DNA from: Streptomyces sp. NBRC 110611
Lineage (GTDB): Bacteria > Actinomycetota > Actinomycetes > Streptomycetales > Streptomycetaceae
Assembly: GCF_001590865.1 (NCBI RefSeq)
Contig: NZ_BBUY01000014.1
Span: 81,291 to 145,290 of the forward strand
Direction: 5' to 3'
Length of the DNA stretch: 64,000 nucleotides
Within the stretch, counting starts at the first letter, position 1. Every line of letters begins with the position of its first letter. Made by a program: the position numbers and the translations under genes. Of this stretch, positions 9,076 to 17,517 are shown one piece after another. The notes beneath the pieces were generated by a model. That model saw nothing but the letters and a program-made list of their open reading frames with translations, was not told where the DNA came from and made no database searches.

Positions 9076-9175
9076 CCCGGCATGACCGGCTGGAACCTCC
9101 GTCTGATCCGCTGAGGTCACCGCACCGGCCCCGGCCGCTGCCCTTCCACTTGTACGAGGGACAGCAGCCGGGGCC
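9076..9175. repeat. 100-bp direct repeat, copy 1
   Basis: This segment matches 9811-9910 at about 97 of 100 bases. It starts 33 bp after the propeller stop and holds a strong hairpin (arms 9127-9143 and 9158-9175, GGCCCCGG...CCGGGGCC). The two copies flank the secreted-protein gene and could recombine to delete it. Confidence 0.85.
9127..9175. terminator. Hairpin terminator after the beta-propeller gene
   Basis: A stem of about 17 bp (GGCCCCGGCCGCTGCCC pairing with GGGACAGCAGCCGGGGCC) around a 14-nt loop, 84 bp after the stop. Streptomyces terminators often lack a long U run. An identical hairpin follows the next gene. Confidence 0.6.
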
Positions 9176-9187
9176 GTTTAGCCAGCG

Positions 9188-9226
9188 CCCTACCCCGTTC
9201 ATGGCTCCGGCGTGAACGGGGTAGGG
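9188..9226. terminator. Second strong hairpin
   Basis: Perfect 14-bp arms CCCTACCCCGTTCA (9188-9201) and TGAACGGGGTAGGG (9213-9226) with an 11-nt loop. It lies between the propeller gene and the secreted protein and is most simply a transcription terminator. Confidence 0.6.
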
Positions 9227-9417
9227 GTAGCCCCACTTGTTTTCTTGGCGCTGGCCTAATGGCCAACACGTCGTGCACCAGGGAGGGTTGAGTCTGCAAG
9301 CCGCACAAGCGACTCGCGACACGATTCAGTGGGGGGACAGTTGGCTGTCTCCCGTTGCGCCCTGGTCATAGGACGTCGACCACCACGTGATCCGTTGTCA
9401 TCGCAGGGGGAGTTCAT

Positions 9418-9791
9418 ATGCGCAAGAAGATCTGCACGCTGGCCGCTGTCGCAACCTTGTCCCTCATCGCATCGGGGAGCGCAGCCGCGGACGGGGCTTC
9501 CGTGCAGGAGAACTGTGGGAACGCCGGGGCTTCATCGCCGGGGCGCACCGGTAACGAGATTTCAGCTGTCGGTTGGGCGCGCTATCAAGGAAACGAGGGG
9601 GCAACAGTTGAGGTCAGGGGCTGGAAGCACGTTTCCTGGGGCCGGACGAACTCGTCGCAAAGGGTTTGGGATTCGCCAACGGCAGCCTGATCTGGGCGAA
9701 AGGCCCGAGTCACGGTCCTGGTGCCTACTTCACCGCGGTCGCCTCGCCGGGTAAACCGGTGGTGTGTGAAAGCGAGTACGCCCAACTCTGA
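9418..9791 (+). pseudogene. Small secreted protein, frameshifted
   Basis: ATG 9418 follows GGGGGAG and opens a signal peptide (MRKKICTLAAVATLSLIASG, Ala-rich cleavage region near 25). The original frame stops at 9690. From about 9635 another frame gives a coherent end: GPDELVAKGLGFANGSLI, then PGKPVVCESEYAQL, stopping at 9791. One Cys lies near residue 32 and one in the final segment, so a disulfide may exist in the intact protein. It is either a broken gene or a sequencing indel. No family was recognised. Confidence 0.5.
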
Positions 9792-9810
9792 GATCGACCG
9801 TCAGGACGAC

Positions 9811-9910
9811 CCCGGCATGACCGGCTGGAACCTCCGCTTGATCCGCTGAGGTCACCGGACCGGCCCCGGCCGCTGCCCTTCCACTTGTACGAGGGACAGC
9901 AGCCGGGGCC
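9811..9910. repeat. 100-bp direct repeat, copy 2
   Basis: Near-identical to 9076-9175, including the hairpin, and beginning 20 bp after the frameshifted secreted gene. It seems to be a terminator cassette copied with, or captured by, that gene. Confidence 0.85.
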
Positions 9911-9929
9911 ATTTCGTCTCTGCCCCAGT

Positions 9930-10560
9930 CCAGGCCGTGGTCCATCCGGTCTCCGAGGGCTTCCGAACCCTCTGACTCGCCGTGCACGAGACAGGTGACG
10001 TGCGGCGGTGCTGCCGCACGCAGCCAGCCCAGGAGCTGCCACTGGTCGGCGTGCGCGGAGAGATGCGGCACGTCGGCGACCTCCGCCCGCATGGGAACGT
10101 ACTCGCCGAACACCTTCTGGACGCATGCCCCGTCTGCCAGATCCCGGGAACGCGTCCAATGCGCCACGAACCCTACGATCACCAGGAGGTTCGGGCGTCC
10201 GGCAGTCGCTTGCGCAGGTGATGCAGGACGCAACCGCCCGTGGCCCTCCCGGACGCGGCGGCGATGAACGCGGGCCCACGGGTCTGATTGACGTCAACCG
10301 ACTTCTGTACCGAACGAGCGGCGAGGAGCAGCTCAGGTGCCAGGACCGGGGGTCCTCGCCGTGCAGACTTCGGGCCGCAGTTCCGGCGCCTGCTGCTCGA
10401 TCGCGTCCGTGTACACGTTCAGCGCGGCCAGCGCCATGGGGCTGTCCACGAACACGAGGACAGAAGCGGACAATCAGTGGCTCGTGCACAGTGCGGCCAA
10501 TTCGTACAGCACCACCTCGGTGCGGTCGATGGCAAACGCCGGGACAGCGCGGGCGTCCTG
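9930..10560 (-). pseudogene. Decayed beta-CASP/RMMBL metallo-hydrolase (RNA-processing type)
   Basis: Reading leftwards in several frames, the beta-CASP and RMMBL parts of a metallo-beta-lactamase RNA hydrolase are recognisable. They are AIDRTEVVLYELAAL (about 10510), VFVDSPMALAALNVYTDA after an in-frame TGA, GPAFIAAASGRATGG, then after a frameshift RSRDLADGACVQKVFGEYV, VPHLSAHAD and LVHGESEGSEAL. The N-terminal lactamase fold with HxHxDH is missing. At least one stop and two frameshifts show it is dead. Homologues process or degrade RNA and often occur in Streptomyces stress clusters. Confidence 0.7.
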
Positions 10561-10568
10561 CCCCGGCC

Positions 10569-10622
10569 GTATCGAGGCCCGGGGCTGACCCGGTCGTATC
10601 GAGGCCCGGGACTGACCCGGTC
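10569..10622. repeat. Tandem 27-bp repeat (two units)
   Basis: Units 10569-10595 and 10596-10622 differ at one base (GCCCGGGG versus GCCCGGGA). They lie between the Usp gene and the decayed hydrolase. No function is evident. Confidence 0.7.
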
Positions 10623-10670
10623 GCGCGCCGGCCTGGCCTGCCGGCAGCGTGGTGCATTGCCCACCCTCGC

Positions 10671-11219
10671 TCAGTGGTTCCGTCCCCGTACGACGACGAC
10701 CGGGCAGGGAGCGTGCTGGGTGCAGTGCCAGCTGACCGAGCCCAGGAGCGCTCCGGTGAACCCACCGTGTCCACGGCTGCCGACGACCAGCAGAGCCGCG
10801 TCCTCGGCCGCTTCCAGCAGCACGGCCGCGGGCGTGCCGTAGGCGACAGTAGTGCGGATCCGCGCCGCGTCGGCCGCTCCGACGACCTCTTCGACCGCAC
10901 GGTCGAGGGTCTGCCCCGTCCACACCTTCGCGTCCGGCGCGAGTTCCTGCGGGGCGTCGAGCCAGCCGATCGAGCCATAGAGGGGCGGGTACTCCCAGGC
11001 GATCACCGCATGGACGGGGCAGTGGGTCAGCCGCCCCTGGTGCACCGCCCAGCGCAGGGCTTCCTTGGACGACTCCGATCCGTCAACCCCTACGACGATC
11101 CAGCCATCGTCGGATGACCTGTCGCTCTTCGACCGGCCGGCTTCCGGCCAGCCGACTTCCGATCGGCCGGCCGGTTGCCGGCCGCTCTCCGACTGGTTCT
11201 TCGTCGACCGGTCGCTCAT
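10671..11219 (-). CDS. Universal stress protein, single domain
   Basis: A 182-residue protein starting at ATG 11219 behind GGGAGG. A polar, repetitive leader of about 38 residues (GRQPAGRSE, GWPEAGRSK) comes before one Usp domain. VVGVDGSESSKEAL opens the domain, and VVGSRGHGGFTGALLGS near its end is the ATP-binding G-2x-G-9x-G(S/T) signature. ATP binding is therefore likely. Usp proteins of this class are DosR/OsdR targets in relatives. The gene is divergent from another usp, with two candidate boxes between them. Confidence 0.85.
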   Translation of the reverse strand: MSDRSTKNQSESGRQPAGRSEVGWPEAGRSKSDRSSDDGWIVVGVDGSESSKEALRWAVHQGRLTHCPVHAVIAWEYPPLYGSIGWLDAPQELAPDAKVWTGQTLDRAVEEVVGAADAARIRTTVAYGTPAAVLLEAAEDAALLVVGSRGHGGFTGALLGSVSWHCTQHAPCPVVVVRGRNH

Positions 11220-11407
11220 GGCTACCTCCCAACGTCCGGCGTTCCGGCGCCACGCATGCAGAGGCGAGGAGGACTACCCACTTCTCGCGGGCCCGGATTG
11301 CGCGGTGCGCAGTTCCTCTCTACTACTCCGCGTCTCGTCGTCCTCCTCGTCACTTTCAGCACAGCTCCCGTCAGCGCTATGGGGAAGACCCGGTCAGGCC
11401 CTATCGA

Positions 11408-11423
11408 GGGGCCGACCGGCCCC
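11408..11423. promoter_or_regulatory. Putative OsdR/DevR-type box between divergent usp genes
   Basis: GGGGCCGACCGGCCCC, a near-palindrome in the 336-bp gap between the two usp genes. It fits the pattern seen before the Rv1733c-like gene and could serve both directions. Confidence 0.5.
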
Positions 11424-11463
11424 GTTCACCTCGGTGCTGTGGCCCGGTGACCACACGGCGGTC

Positions 11464-11478
11464 GGGGCCCTTCGGCCT
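11464..11478 (-). promoter_or_regulatory. Second putative OsdR/DevR-type box between usp genes
   Basis: On the minus strand it reads AGGCCGAAGGGCCCC, a full match to RGGCCGAANGGYCCC. It lies 78 bp before the start of the rightward usp gene. Confidence 0.5.
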
Positions 11479-11555
11479 ATGGAACTGCCGGCCCGCTGCC
11501 GTGACGCTGGAGGGGAGGTCGTTCACGCAGGCCCGAGTCCGCGGAGGTGTGTGCC

Positions 11556-12436
11556 ATGGGCGACCCCGTTCTGGTGGGGCTGGACGGAACGGAGAACAGC
11601 ACGTCAGCGGCGCGCTGGGGCGCCGCTGAGGCGGCGGCCCAAGGGCTGTCGCTGCACCTGCTGCACTCCTGGGCCTCCCAGCCGCTGGGCATCCCCATCG
11701 CCCACGAGGCCGCCAGCAAGAGGCGCTACGGGGCCGAGGTGCTCGACAGGGCCAAGACGCTGGTGCGTGAGCTGTACCCGGGGCTCGCGGTGACGACCGA
11801 GCAGGTCTCCGATGATGCGGTCGACGCACTGGTGGACCGTGGCCGGCAAGCCACGGTGACGGTGCTCGGATCGCGCGGGCGCGGCGCCCTCGCCGGCTTC
11901 CTGCTCGGCTCGGTCAGCCTGCATGTGCTCGGCCGGGCGGAGTGCCCGGTGGTCACGGTGCGGCATGAGGACGCCTCGGCCCGCGCACAGCCGGAGGTCG
12001 CGGTCGGCGTGCAGGATTCGGGCGGTCAGGACGAGACGGTGCTGGACTTCGCGTTCACCTCCGCGCACGCGCACCACGCGGCGGTTCGCGCCGTCCGGGC
12101 GTGGCGTGAGCCCGCCATGGTGGGTCTCGTCCCCACCGCTCCGTCCCGCTCACCGCAGGACACCGAGTTCGCCGCCACCGAACGGGAGTCGCTCGCCCGT
12201 GCCGTGGCGCCGTGGCGGATGAGTTCCCCGATGTCGAGGTCTCCGAGCAGGTGACCAACGGCAGGGTCGCGGCGGTGCTGATGAGTGCCTGCGCCGGCGC
12301 GGGGCTGCTGGTCGTCGGCCGGCGCTTCCAGCGGTCGCCGATGCCGCTCGGGCCCATCGTCCTCGCCGTACTGCACCACGCGCCCTGTCCGGTGGCCGTC
12401 ATCCCGCGCATGCCCCACGGCGCGAAGCTCCTGTAG
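11556..12436 (+). pseudogene. Two-domain universal stress protein with a frameshift
   Basis: ATG 11556 follows GGAGG. The first Usp domain is intact (VLVGLDGTENSTSAA; VLGSRGRGALAGFLLGSVS). The second domain starts near residue 150 but its frame breaks at about 12215, where WRMSSPMSR replaces the expected WRDEFPDVEV. The other frame then finishes the domain (LLVVGRRFQRSPMPLGPIV; CPVAVIPR) to 12436. One missing G would explain it. It is either a recent pseudogene or a sequence error. A truncated one-domain protein of 232 residues could still be made. Confidence 0.7.
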
Positions 12437-12927
12437 GAATCGCCTGCGCGGGGCACGGCGACGAGTGATGCCGGTGTTCTTCGTGGTCGGCGGGCCAACG
12501 CCCCTCTCCTGGACGGCTCATGGCGAGCGGGGCGAGACCTGGACCGGGGCTCGGCGCAGCTGACACTCGTCGACGGCACGCTGCCACTGCCAGCTACCGG
12601 ATCTGTCTGGCATGTAGAGCTCGCCGCGCCCGGAACTGTCCGGTGCAGCTGAAGGCTGCGTCCTTCGGCGGTGGTGACCAGCGATGTGAAGGTAGGTCTG
12701 CGCAACCGTCGCCGGAGTTGTGCAGACCTACCTTTCATTTTCGGGGGGCGGGTGGTTGGCGTGCGGAGACAACGAGGCAGGCACGCATACCGGGCCTCTG
12801 CCTTCGTGGGACGGATTCGTCAACAGTGCCTGGAGGGACGCGCCGGGTCTCTGCGAGAAATCACCGCGAGGTGGCTGCCGGTCGGCCGTACCGGCGGGCG
12901 TACCCGCAGCAGCCGCTCGGACGCGTT
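12437..12927. other. Intergenic region with one large hairpin
   Basis: Nearly 500 bp between the usp and VOC genes, which converge. No frame has convincing coding character. The only clear structure is the inverted repeat at 12688-12736. Confidence 0.5.
12688..12736. terminator. Long stem-loop with trailing T-rich segment
   Basis: GGTAGGTCTGC and GCAGACCTACC form the core of a 19-20 nt stem around a 10-nt loop. On the plus strand the right arm is followed by ATTTTC. It sits between convergent genes, so a bidirectional terminator is likely; a miniature mobile element is the alternative. Confidence 0.55.
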
Positions 12928-13386
12928 TCAGCCGTCGAACGCCTGGCGCATGCGGGCTTCCATCTCCTCGGGCCGGACCTCTTCGGTGCGGGTGATCAGC
13001 TGCCAGTTGTGGCCGTAGGGGTCGGTGAGTGAGGCGACGCGGGCGCCGTAGAACATGTCCATCGGCGGGTGGACCGGCGTGGCGCCGGCCTGGACGGCCT
13101 TGTCGAACAGGGCGTCGGTGTCGGGTACTTGGATGCTCAGGGAGACCGGGGAGCCGCCCACCGCGGCGGGGCTGCGCATGCCGGCGTCCGGGAGTTCGTC
13201 GCAGAACAGGATGACGGAGTCGCCGATCACAAGCTCCGCGTGGACGATCTTGCCGTCGGGCATGGCAAGGCGCACGCGCTCCGTCGCGCCGAAGATGTCC
13301 TTGTACCACTCCAGCGCCTGGGCGCAGGGGGCCGCGCACAGCCACGGGGAAGCGGTGGCGTAGGCGTCGTTCTTCCAGCTGGTCAT
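12928..13386 (-). CDS. VOC-family (PhnB/glyoxalase-like) protein
   Basis: The protein has 152 residues starting at ATG 13386 behind GAGAAAGG. It has the PhnB-like VOC fold: ALEWYKDIFGATERVR (about 25), MPDGKIVHAEL, GDSVILFCDE, and a C-terminal TDPYGHNWQL. His and Glu near the usual metal positions are kept (HAEL, DPYGHNW), though many of these small proteins have no known substrate. A paralogue lies 83 bp upstream on the same strand, so the two are probably co-transcribed from the WYL palindrome region. Confidence 0.85.
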   Translation of the reverse strand: MTSWKNDAYATASPWLCAAPCAQALEWYKDIFGATERVRLAMPDGKIVHAELVIGDSVILFCDELPDAGMRSPAAVGGSPVSLSIQVPDTDALFDKAVQAGATPVHPPMDMFYGARVASLTDPYGHNWQLITRTEEVRPEEMEARMRQAFDG

Positions 13387-13469
13387 GGTCTCTGCCTTTC
13401 TCACAGGGTCGGGGGGAGGGGGCGCCGGGCTGCTTGTCCCGGCGGTTTGTTGCGTGTAGGGGTGGGGGG

Positions 13470-13928
13470 TCAGTGGCCGATGGCCTGGCCGATGGCCTGG
13501 TCCATCTCCTCGGCGGTGAACTCCTTGATGCGGGCGCCGACCCACCAGGTGTGGCCGAACGGGTCGGTGAAGGCCGCGGCTCGGTCGCCCTGGTACATGT
13601 CGGTCGGGGGCTGGACCTCGCTGGCGCCGGCCGCGATCGCGCGGTCGAAGACGCCGTCGACGTCCTCGACCCACAGGTGGATCGGCACCGGGGTGCCGCC
13701 GGTGTGGGAGGGGTCGTGCATCTTCCAGTCCGGGTTCTCGTCGACCACGAAGACCACCGAGTCGCCGATCTGCAGCTCCGAATGGTTGATCTTGCCGTCG
13801 GGTTGGGGGACGACGAGCCGTTCGGTCGCGCCGAGGACGTCCTTGTAGAAGGCGATGGCTCCGGTGGCGGGAGTGGCCACGAGGAACGGGCTGATGCGCG
13901 GGTAATCGTCGGGAATCGGCTTCACCAT
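13470..13928 (-). CDS. VOC-family (PhnB/glyoxalase-like) protein, paralogue
   Basis: The protein has 152 residues starting at ATG 13928 behind AAGGAG. It has the same layout as its neighbour: AIAFYKDVLGATERL, QPDGKINHSELQIGDS, and TDPFGHTWWVG near residue 125. It is the first gene of the leftward pair and faces the WYL regulator across a 105-bp gap with a perfect palindrome. The two paralogues look like a tandem duplication. A role in detoxifying a small electrophile or antibiotic is possible but not shown. Confidence 0.85.
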   Translation of the reverse strand: MVKPIPDDYPRISPFLVATPATGAIAFYKDVLGATERLVVPQPDGKINHSELQIGDSVVFVVDENPDWKMHDPSHTGGTPVPIHLWVEDVDGVFDRAIAAGASEVQPPTDMYQGDRAAAFTDPFGHTWWVGARIKEFTAEEMDQAIGQAIGH

Positions 13929-13986
13929 GGTCGGTCTCCTTTGTCAGGTTTTGCGGTGGTGTCGTTTGATGTGTTCCACTTTAGGA

Positions 13987-14017
13987 GGCTTCCAGGACAG
14001 AAACTGTCCTGGAAGCC
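13987..14017. promoter_or_regulatory. Perfect palindromic operator between VOC genes and WYL regulator
   Basis: GGCTTCCAGGACAG (13987-14000) and CTGTCCTGGAAGCC (14004-14017) are exact 14-bp inverted arms around AAA. The site lies 58 bp before the VOC start and 16 bp before the regulator start. It is very probably the binding site of the adjacent WYL protein, acting on both promoters. Confidence 0.75.
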
Positions 14018-14033
14018 GGGAAAGGTGGTCCGC

Positions 14034-15002
14034 GTGACCAGTGACACCCCCGCCCGCCTGCTGCGCCTGCTCTCCCTGCTCCAGACGCGCCGCACCTGGC
14101 AGGGCCCCGAACTCGCCGACCGTCTCCACGTCACCGTGCGCACCGTGCGCCGGGACGTCGACCGGCTGCGTCGGATGGGCTATCCCGTGGACTCCGACCC
14201 CGGCCACACCGGCGGCTACCGCCTGACCTCGGGCACCGATCTGCCGCCCCTGCTGCTGGGGGATGACGAGGCGGTCGCCATCGCCGTCGCCCTGCGCACC
14301 GCCACGGCCAGCGGCCTGGCCGGCATGGACGACACCGCCCTGCAAGCCCTGGCCAAACTCGAACAGGTCCTGCCCGCCCGACTGCGCAGCCGGGTCACCG
14401 CCCTCCAGGAGACGGTGACCTCGGTGCTCCACCCCTACCGGCGTACGGCAGTGGATCCCGGGGTGCTGGCGGTGGTGGCCGCGGCCTGCCGCGATCACGA
14501 GATCCTCACCTTCGACTACGCCACCCGCCACCGCACCCCCACATCCCGCCGGGTCGAGCCGCACCACCTGGTCACCGCCGTGGGCCTGTGGTACCTCGTC
14601 GCCTACGACACCCACCGCGCCGACTGGCGCGTCTACCGCCTCGACCGGCTCACCGACCCCACCCCCACCGGCCACCGCGCCCCACCACGGGAACTGCCCG
14701 CCGCCGACCCCGCCGCGTTCGTGATCAGCCGGATCGCCGCAGCCCCCTCCAGGTACCGAGCCATCGCCACCGTCCAGACCTCAGCGCAGACCGTTCGCGC
14801 CCGCACCCGAGGCGAAATCCTCGGCACCATCACCCCCATCGACCAGCACAGCTGCACCGTCGACCTGTCCGGCGACAGCCTGCGCCGCATCACGACGTTC
14901 CTGGCCGCCATCGACGCCGACTACACCCTCGACGCCGACCCCGACGTCCGGCAGCACCTGCGGACCCTGGCCCGCAGGACCGCAAACGCCGCAGCCGACT
15001 AA
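14034..15002 (+). CDS. HTH/WYL-domain transcriptional regulator
   Basis: A 322-residue protein with GTG at 14034. A DeoR/YafY-type HTH covers about residues 5-60 (LADRLHVTVRTVRRDVDRLR), followed by the YPVDSDPGHTGGYRL wing. The WYL domain is central (LTFDYATRHRTPTSRRVEP, then GLWYLVAYDTHRADWRVYRL, about 160-205). A WCX-like C-terminal extension ends the protein. WYL domains sense ligands such as nucleotides or nucleic acids. The divergent VOC genes and shared palindrome suggest a local repressor or activator of those genes. Confidence 0.85.
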   Translation: MTSDTPARLLRLLSLLQTRRTWQGPELADRLHVTVRTVRRDVDRLRRMGYPVDSDPGHTGGYRLTSGTDLPPLLLGDDEAVAIAVALRTATASGLAGMDDTALQALAKLEQVLPARLRSRVTALQETVTSVLHPYRRTAVDPGVLAVVAAACRDHEILTFDYATRHRTPTSRRVEPHHLVTAVGLWYLVAYDTHRADWRVYRLDRLTDPTPTGHRAPPRELPAADPAAFVISRIAAAPSRYRAIATVQTSAQTVRARTRGEILGTITPIDQHSCTVDLSGDSLRRITTFLAAIDADYTLDADPDVRQHLRTLARRTANAAAD

Positions 15003-15058
15003 AACCCAAAGGGCCGTGCCGGCCCCGTGCCCCCCGCCCGCACCACCCAGGAGGCCCC

Positions 15059-16081
15059 GTGCGCTGGGAGAACCTGACCAACAACCGTGGCGACGCCGCG
15101 CTGTTCGACGCCGACGCCGTCACCACCCGAACCTTCGACACCCCGGAGTTCCGCGGCATCACCTTCCACGAGATACGCGCACGGACGATCGTCAACCGCG
15201 TGCCGGCCCCCGCTCGCTCCCGCATGCCCTTCCAGTGGACCCTGGCCCCCTACCGCGGCTGCTCCCACGCGTGCGTGTACTGCTTCGCCCGCAAATCCCA
15301 CACCTACCTCGACCTGGATGCCGGCCTCGGCTTCAACACCCAGATCGTCGTCAAGACCAACGCCCCCCAGCTGCTGCGCCGACGCCTTGCCGCCCCCAGT
15401 TGGCAAGGAGAGCACATCGCGATGAGCACCACCGTCGACTGCTACCAACGCGCCGAAGGCCGCTACCGCCTGATGCCCGGCATCCTCACCGCACTGCGCG
15501 ACCACGCCAACCCCTTCTCCCTCCTGACCAAAAGCACCCTGATCCTGCGCGACCTGCCCCTGCTGGAGCAGGCCGCGGCCGTCACCGACGTCGACATCGC
15601 CCTCTCGCTCGGCTTCACCGACCCCGACCTGTGGCGCACCATCGAACCCGGCACCCCCGCACCACAGCGCCGCCTGGACGCCCTCCGCACCCTCACCGAC
15701 CACGGCCTGGAATGCAGCGTCGTCATGGCCCCCGTCATCCCCTACCTCGGAGACCAGCCCGATCAACTACGCACCACCGTGGCCGCGATCGCCGCCTCCG
15801 GCGCCATCTCCGTGACACCCCTGGTGCTGAACCTGCGACCCGGCGCACGCGAATGGTTCACCCAGTGGCTCAGCCAACACCACCCGCACCTGGTGCCGCG
15901 GTACGAGCAGCTGTACGCCGGCGGAGCCTACGCCCCGAAGTGGTACCAGGACCGGATCCACCACCAAGTGCAGGAACTCGCCCGCACCTACGGCCTGCGC
16001 CCCGCCCAGCCACCCGGCAGCCGACCAAAACCCCAAACCGCCACAACGCACCCGACCCAACTCACCCTGGAGTGCCCATGA
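15059..16081 (+). CDS. Rv2578c-type radical SAM protein
   Basis: A 340-residue protein. GTG 15059 follows AGGAGG, 56 bp after the WYL gene and on the same strand, so it may be co-transcribed. The [4Fe-4S] motif is CSHACVYC (Cys 68, 72, 75), preceded by APYRGC as in the Rv2578c/SplB-like group. AMSTTVDCYQRAE and MAPVIPYLGDQ are further family blocks. The mycobacterial homologue has no known substrate; similarity to spore photoproduct lyase-like proteins hints at nucleic-acid repair, which is speculative. Confidence 0.8.
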   Translation: MRWENLTNNRGDAALFDADAVTTRTFDTPEFRGITFHEIRARTIVNRVPAPARSRMPFQWTLAPYRGCSHACVYCFARKSHTYLDLDAGLGFNTQIVVKTNAPQLLRRRLAAPSWQGEHIAMSTTVDCYQRAEGRYRLMPGILTALRDHANPFSLLTKSTLILRDLPLLEQAAAVTDVDIALSLGFTDPDLWRTIEPGTPAPQRRLDALRTLTDHGLECSVVMAPVIPYLGDQPDQLRTTVAAIAASGAISVTPLVLNLRPGAREWFTQWLSQHHPHLVPRYEQLYAGGAYAPKWYQDRIHHQVQELARTYGLRPAQPPGSRPKPQTATTHPTQLTLECP

Positions 16082-16120
16082 CACAGGCGCCTGGCGGCCC
16101 GTCAACCGACTGATGCCTCA

Positions 16121-16641
16121 AGTGTGCTGCCCCGGCTTGAAGTTCTTTGCGCCGCTGTACGACCTCTTCCTTCATGAGGTCGTCGGTGCGGCCGCTGTGC
16201 CAGATGGTTCCTTCCCACTTCACGTATCGGGGTTCGCGGTCCCGGAGGAGGACGGGTTTGAGGTGGCCGTGGAACAGGAGCGTGCGGCCCTGGTTCCGGC
16301 GGCTGCGGCTGAACCACTTCGCGCTTTTCTCTTGGCGGGCAAGCCGGTTGGCGGCGAGGCCGGGTAGGGTGCCACGGTCCCGGCCAGGGGCGTAGGTCGT
16401 CAGCGGTCAGGAGGGCGGGCGCCAGGAGTCGGCGAGGGCCCAGTGGGCGACGGCGTCGCCGCCGCGGTCGGGCTCGTTGTAGGGGTAGGTGACGCGCTTG
16501 CCGACCTCGGCGAAGAACCGGGCCTGCTCGGCGCCTGTGCCGTCAGCCAGCCGCCGCCAGTAGGGCGAGGCGATCAGCGGGGCAAGGGTGACAGCTTCGG
16601 GATAGACCGCGGCGAACAGCTTCGAGGCGCTGTAGGCGATG
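16121..16641 (-). pseudogene. Partial duplicate of the TniQ-like 3' end
   Basis: About 520 bp nearly identical to 19470-19998, the C-terminal part of the transposon gene further right. It carries a premature TGA near 16400 (CGG in the longer copy) and breaks off at both ends, at GTGTGCTGCCCCGGC on the left and after GGCGATGTA on the right. It is a dead fragment of the same element in the same orientation. The interval between copies holds the carbonic anhydrase and Sua5-type genes. Confidence 0.8.
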
Positions 16642-16760
16642 TAAGACCGTGGCCTATCGGGTCAGCCGCCCTCGCCGCGGACGAGGGCGGGTATTCCCGG
16701 GGGTCGGCTGCACCGGCCTGCCGCCATCCGAACGTGCCCGATCCCTTGCACAATTCCCTC

Positions 16761-17153
16761 ATGCAGCCCTTGCCGGTTCCCTGTCCCGCCCACCTCATCC
16801 CAGACGCCAGCGGCACCAACGCCTTCCACGCGGCATACAGGCAGGCCATGGCGCATCGCGCCGTGTTCGTCGCCATCGAATCGGACGGTCTACGGTGGAC
16901 GGTGAAGGCGGACACGCTCACCGCCGGCCCCGAATTCTCCGTCGACGACACCGTGAACGAAGAGGTCCGGGCCGCGATCTCCCGCCTGGTCAGCAACCAC
17001 GAGGTCGATTTGGACGCCTACATGGGACCCGTCTACTTCATGATGCACAGCGTGACGAGCGAAGGCCGAGCCCGCGAACTCGCGGCCGCTCTCCACGCCG
17101 CCTTGCACGGGGACCTGGAACCACTCAACCGTGCCGTCCCCTCCACGTCCTGA
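16761..17153 (+). CDS. Hypothetical protein
   Basis: A 130-residue frame starting at ATG 16761, with very strong G/C third-position bias, so it is probably real. Notable parts are AVFVAIESDGLRWTVKADTL, an acidic VDDTVNEEVRAAIS stretch and YMGPVYFMMHSVTS. There is no signal peptide or transmembrane helix. TTGCACAATT lies just upstream, but no good ribosome binding site is seen. The family was not recognised; it begins about 120 bp after the transposon fragment. Confidence 0.55.
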   Translation: MQPLPVPCPAHLIPDASGTNAFHAAYRQAMAHRAVFVAIESDGLRWTVKADTLTAGPEFSVDDTVNEEVRAAISRLVSNHEVDLDAYMGPVYFMMHSVTSEGRARELAAALHAALHGDLEPLNRAVPSTS

Positions 17154-17517
17154 AAGGCCGCCCACCTTCGTATCCGCCGCCGGGGCGCCCCGACTTCTGC
17201 GCCCGGCTGCCACCGGCCGAGAAGGGCAGACACCTGGCGACGCCTGTGCAGACGGGCTTCGTCAGCGGCGCGGCTGAAACAGTGTCACCTGCTCACATGC
17301 GAGACTCGGCGCGCGCGTCGCTGGCTGCGGATGGGCTTCTCCCGGGCCGTCCGGCCGTAGACCGGCGGCGTTGCACGACCGGCCTTCCTCTGTTGTTGTC
17401 GGCGCACCCCGCCCGCTCCACCCCTGGCAGGCTCCACTCCCGCGGCCGATGCCCCTACCCCGAGGCGTCCTCGTTGGGCGATGCGTGACGCCAAAACGGT
17501 ATAAATGGTGCGAAGGG
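17154..17517. other. Intergenic region without a recognisable gene
   Basis: About 360 bp. No frame has both coding bias and a start with a ribosome binding site. Nothing else was seen. Confidence 0.5.

Noticed and set aside
10336-10356. Palindrome AGGACCGGGGGTCCT resembling a dormancy box
   Set aside because: It lies inside the decayed beta-CASP hydrolase, between recognisable motifs, with no gene start nearby.
11120-11200. CGGCCGG-rich repeats as regulatory sites
   Set aside because: They encode the repetitive N-terminal leader of the leftward Usp.
12200-12230. Programmed frameshift in the Usp gene
   Set aside because: No slippery heptamer or following structure was seen; a one-base deletion or sequencing error is simpler.
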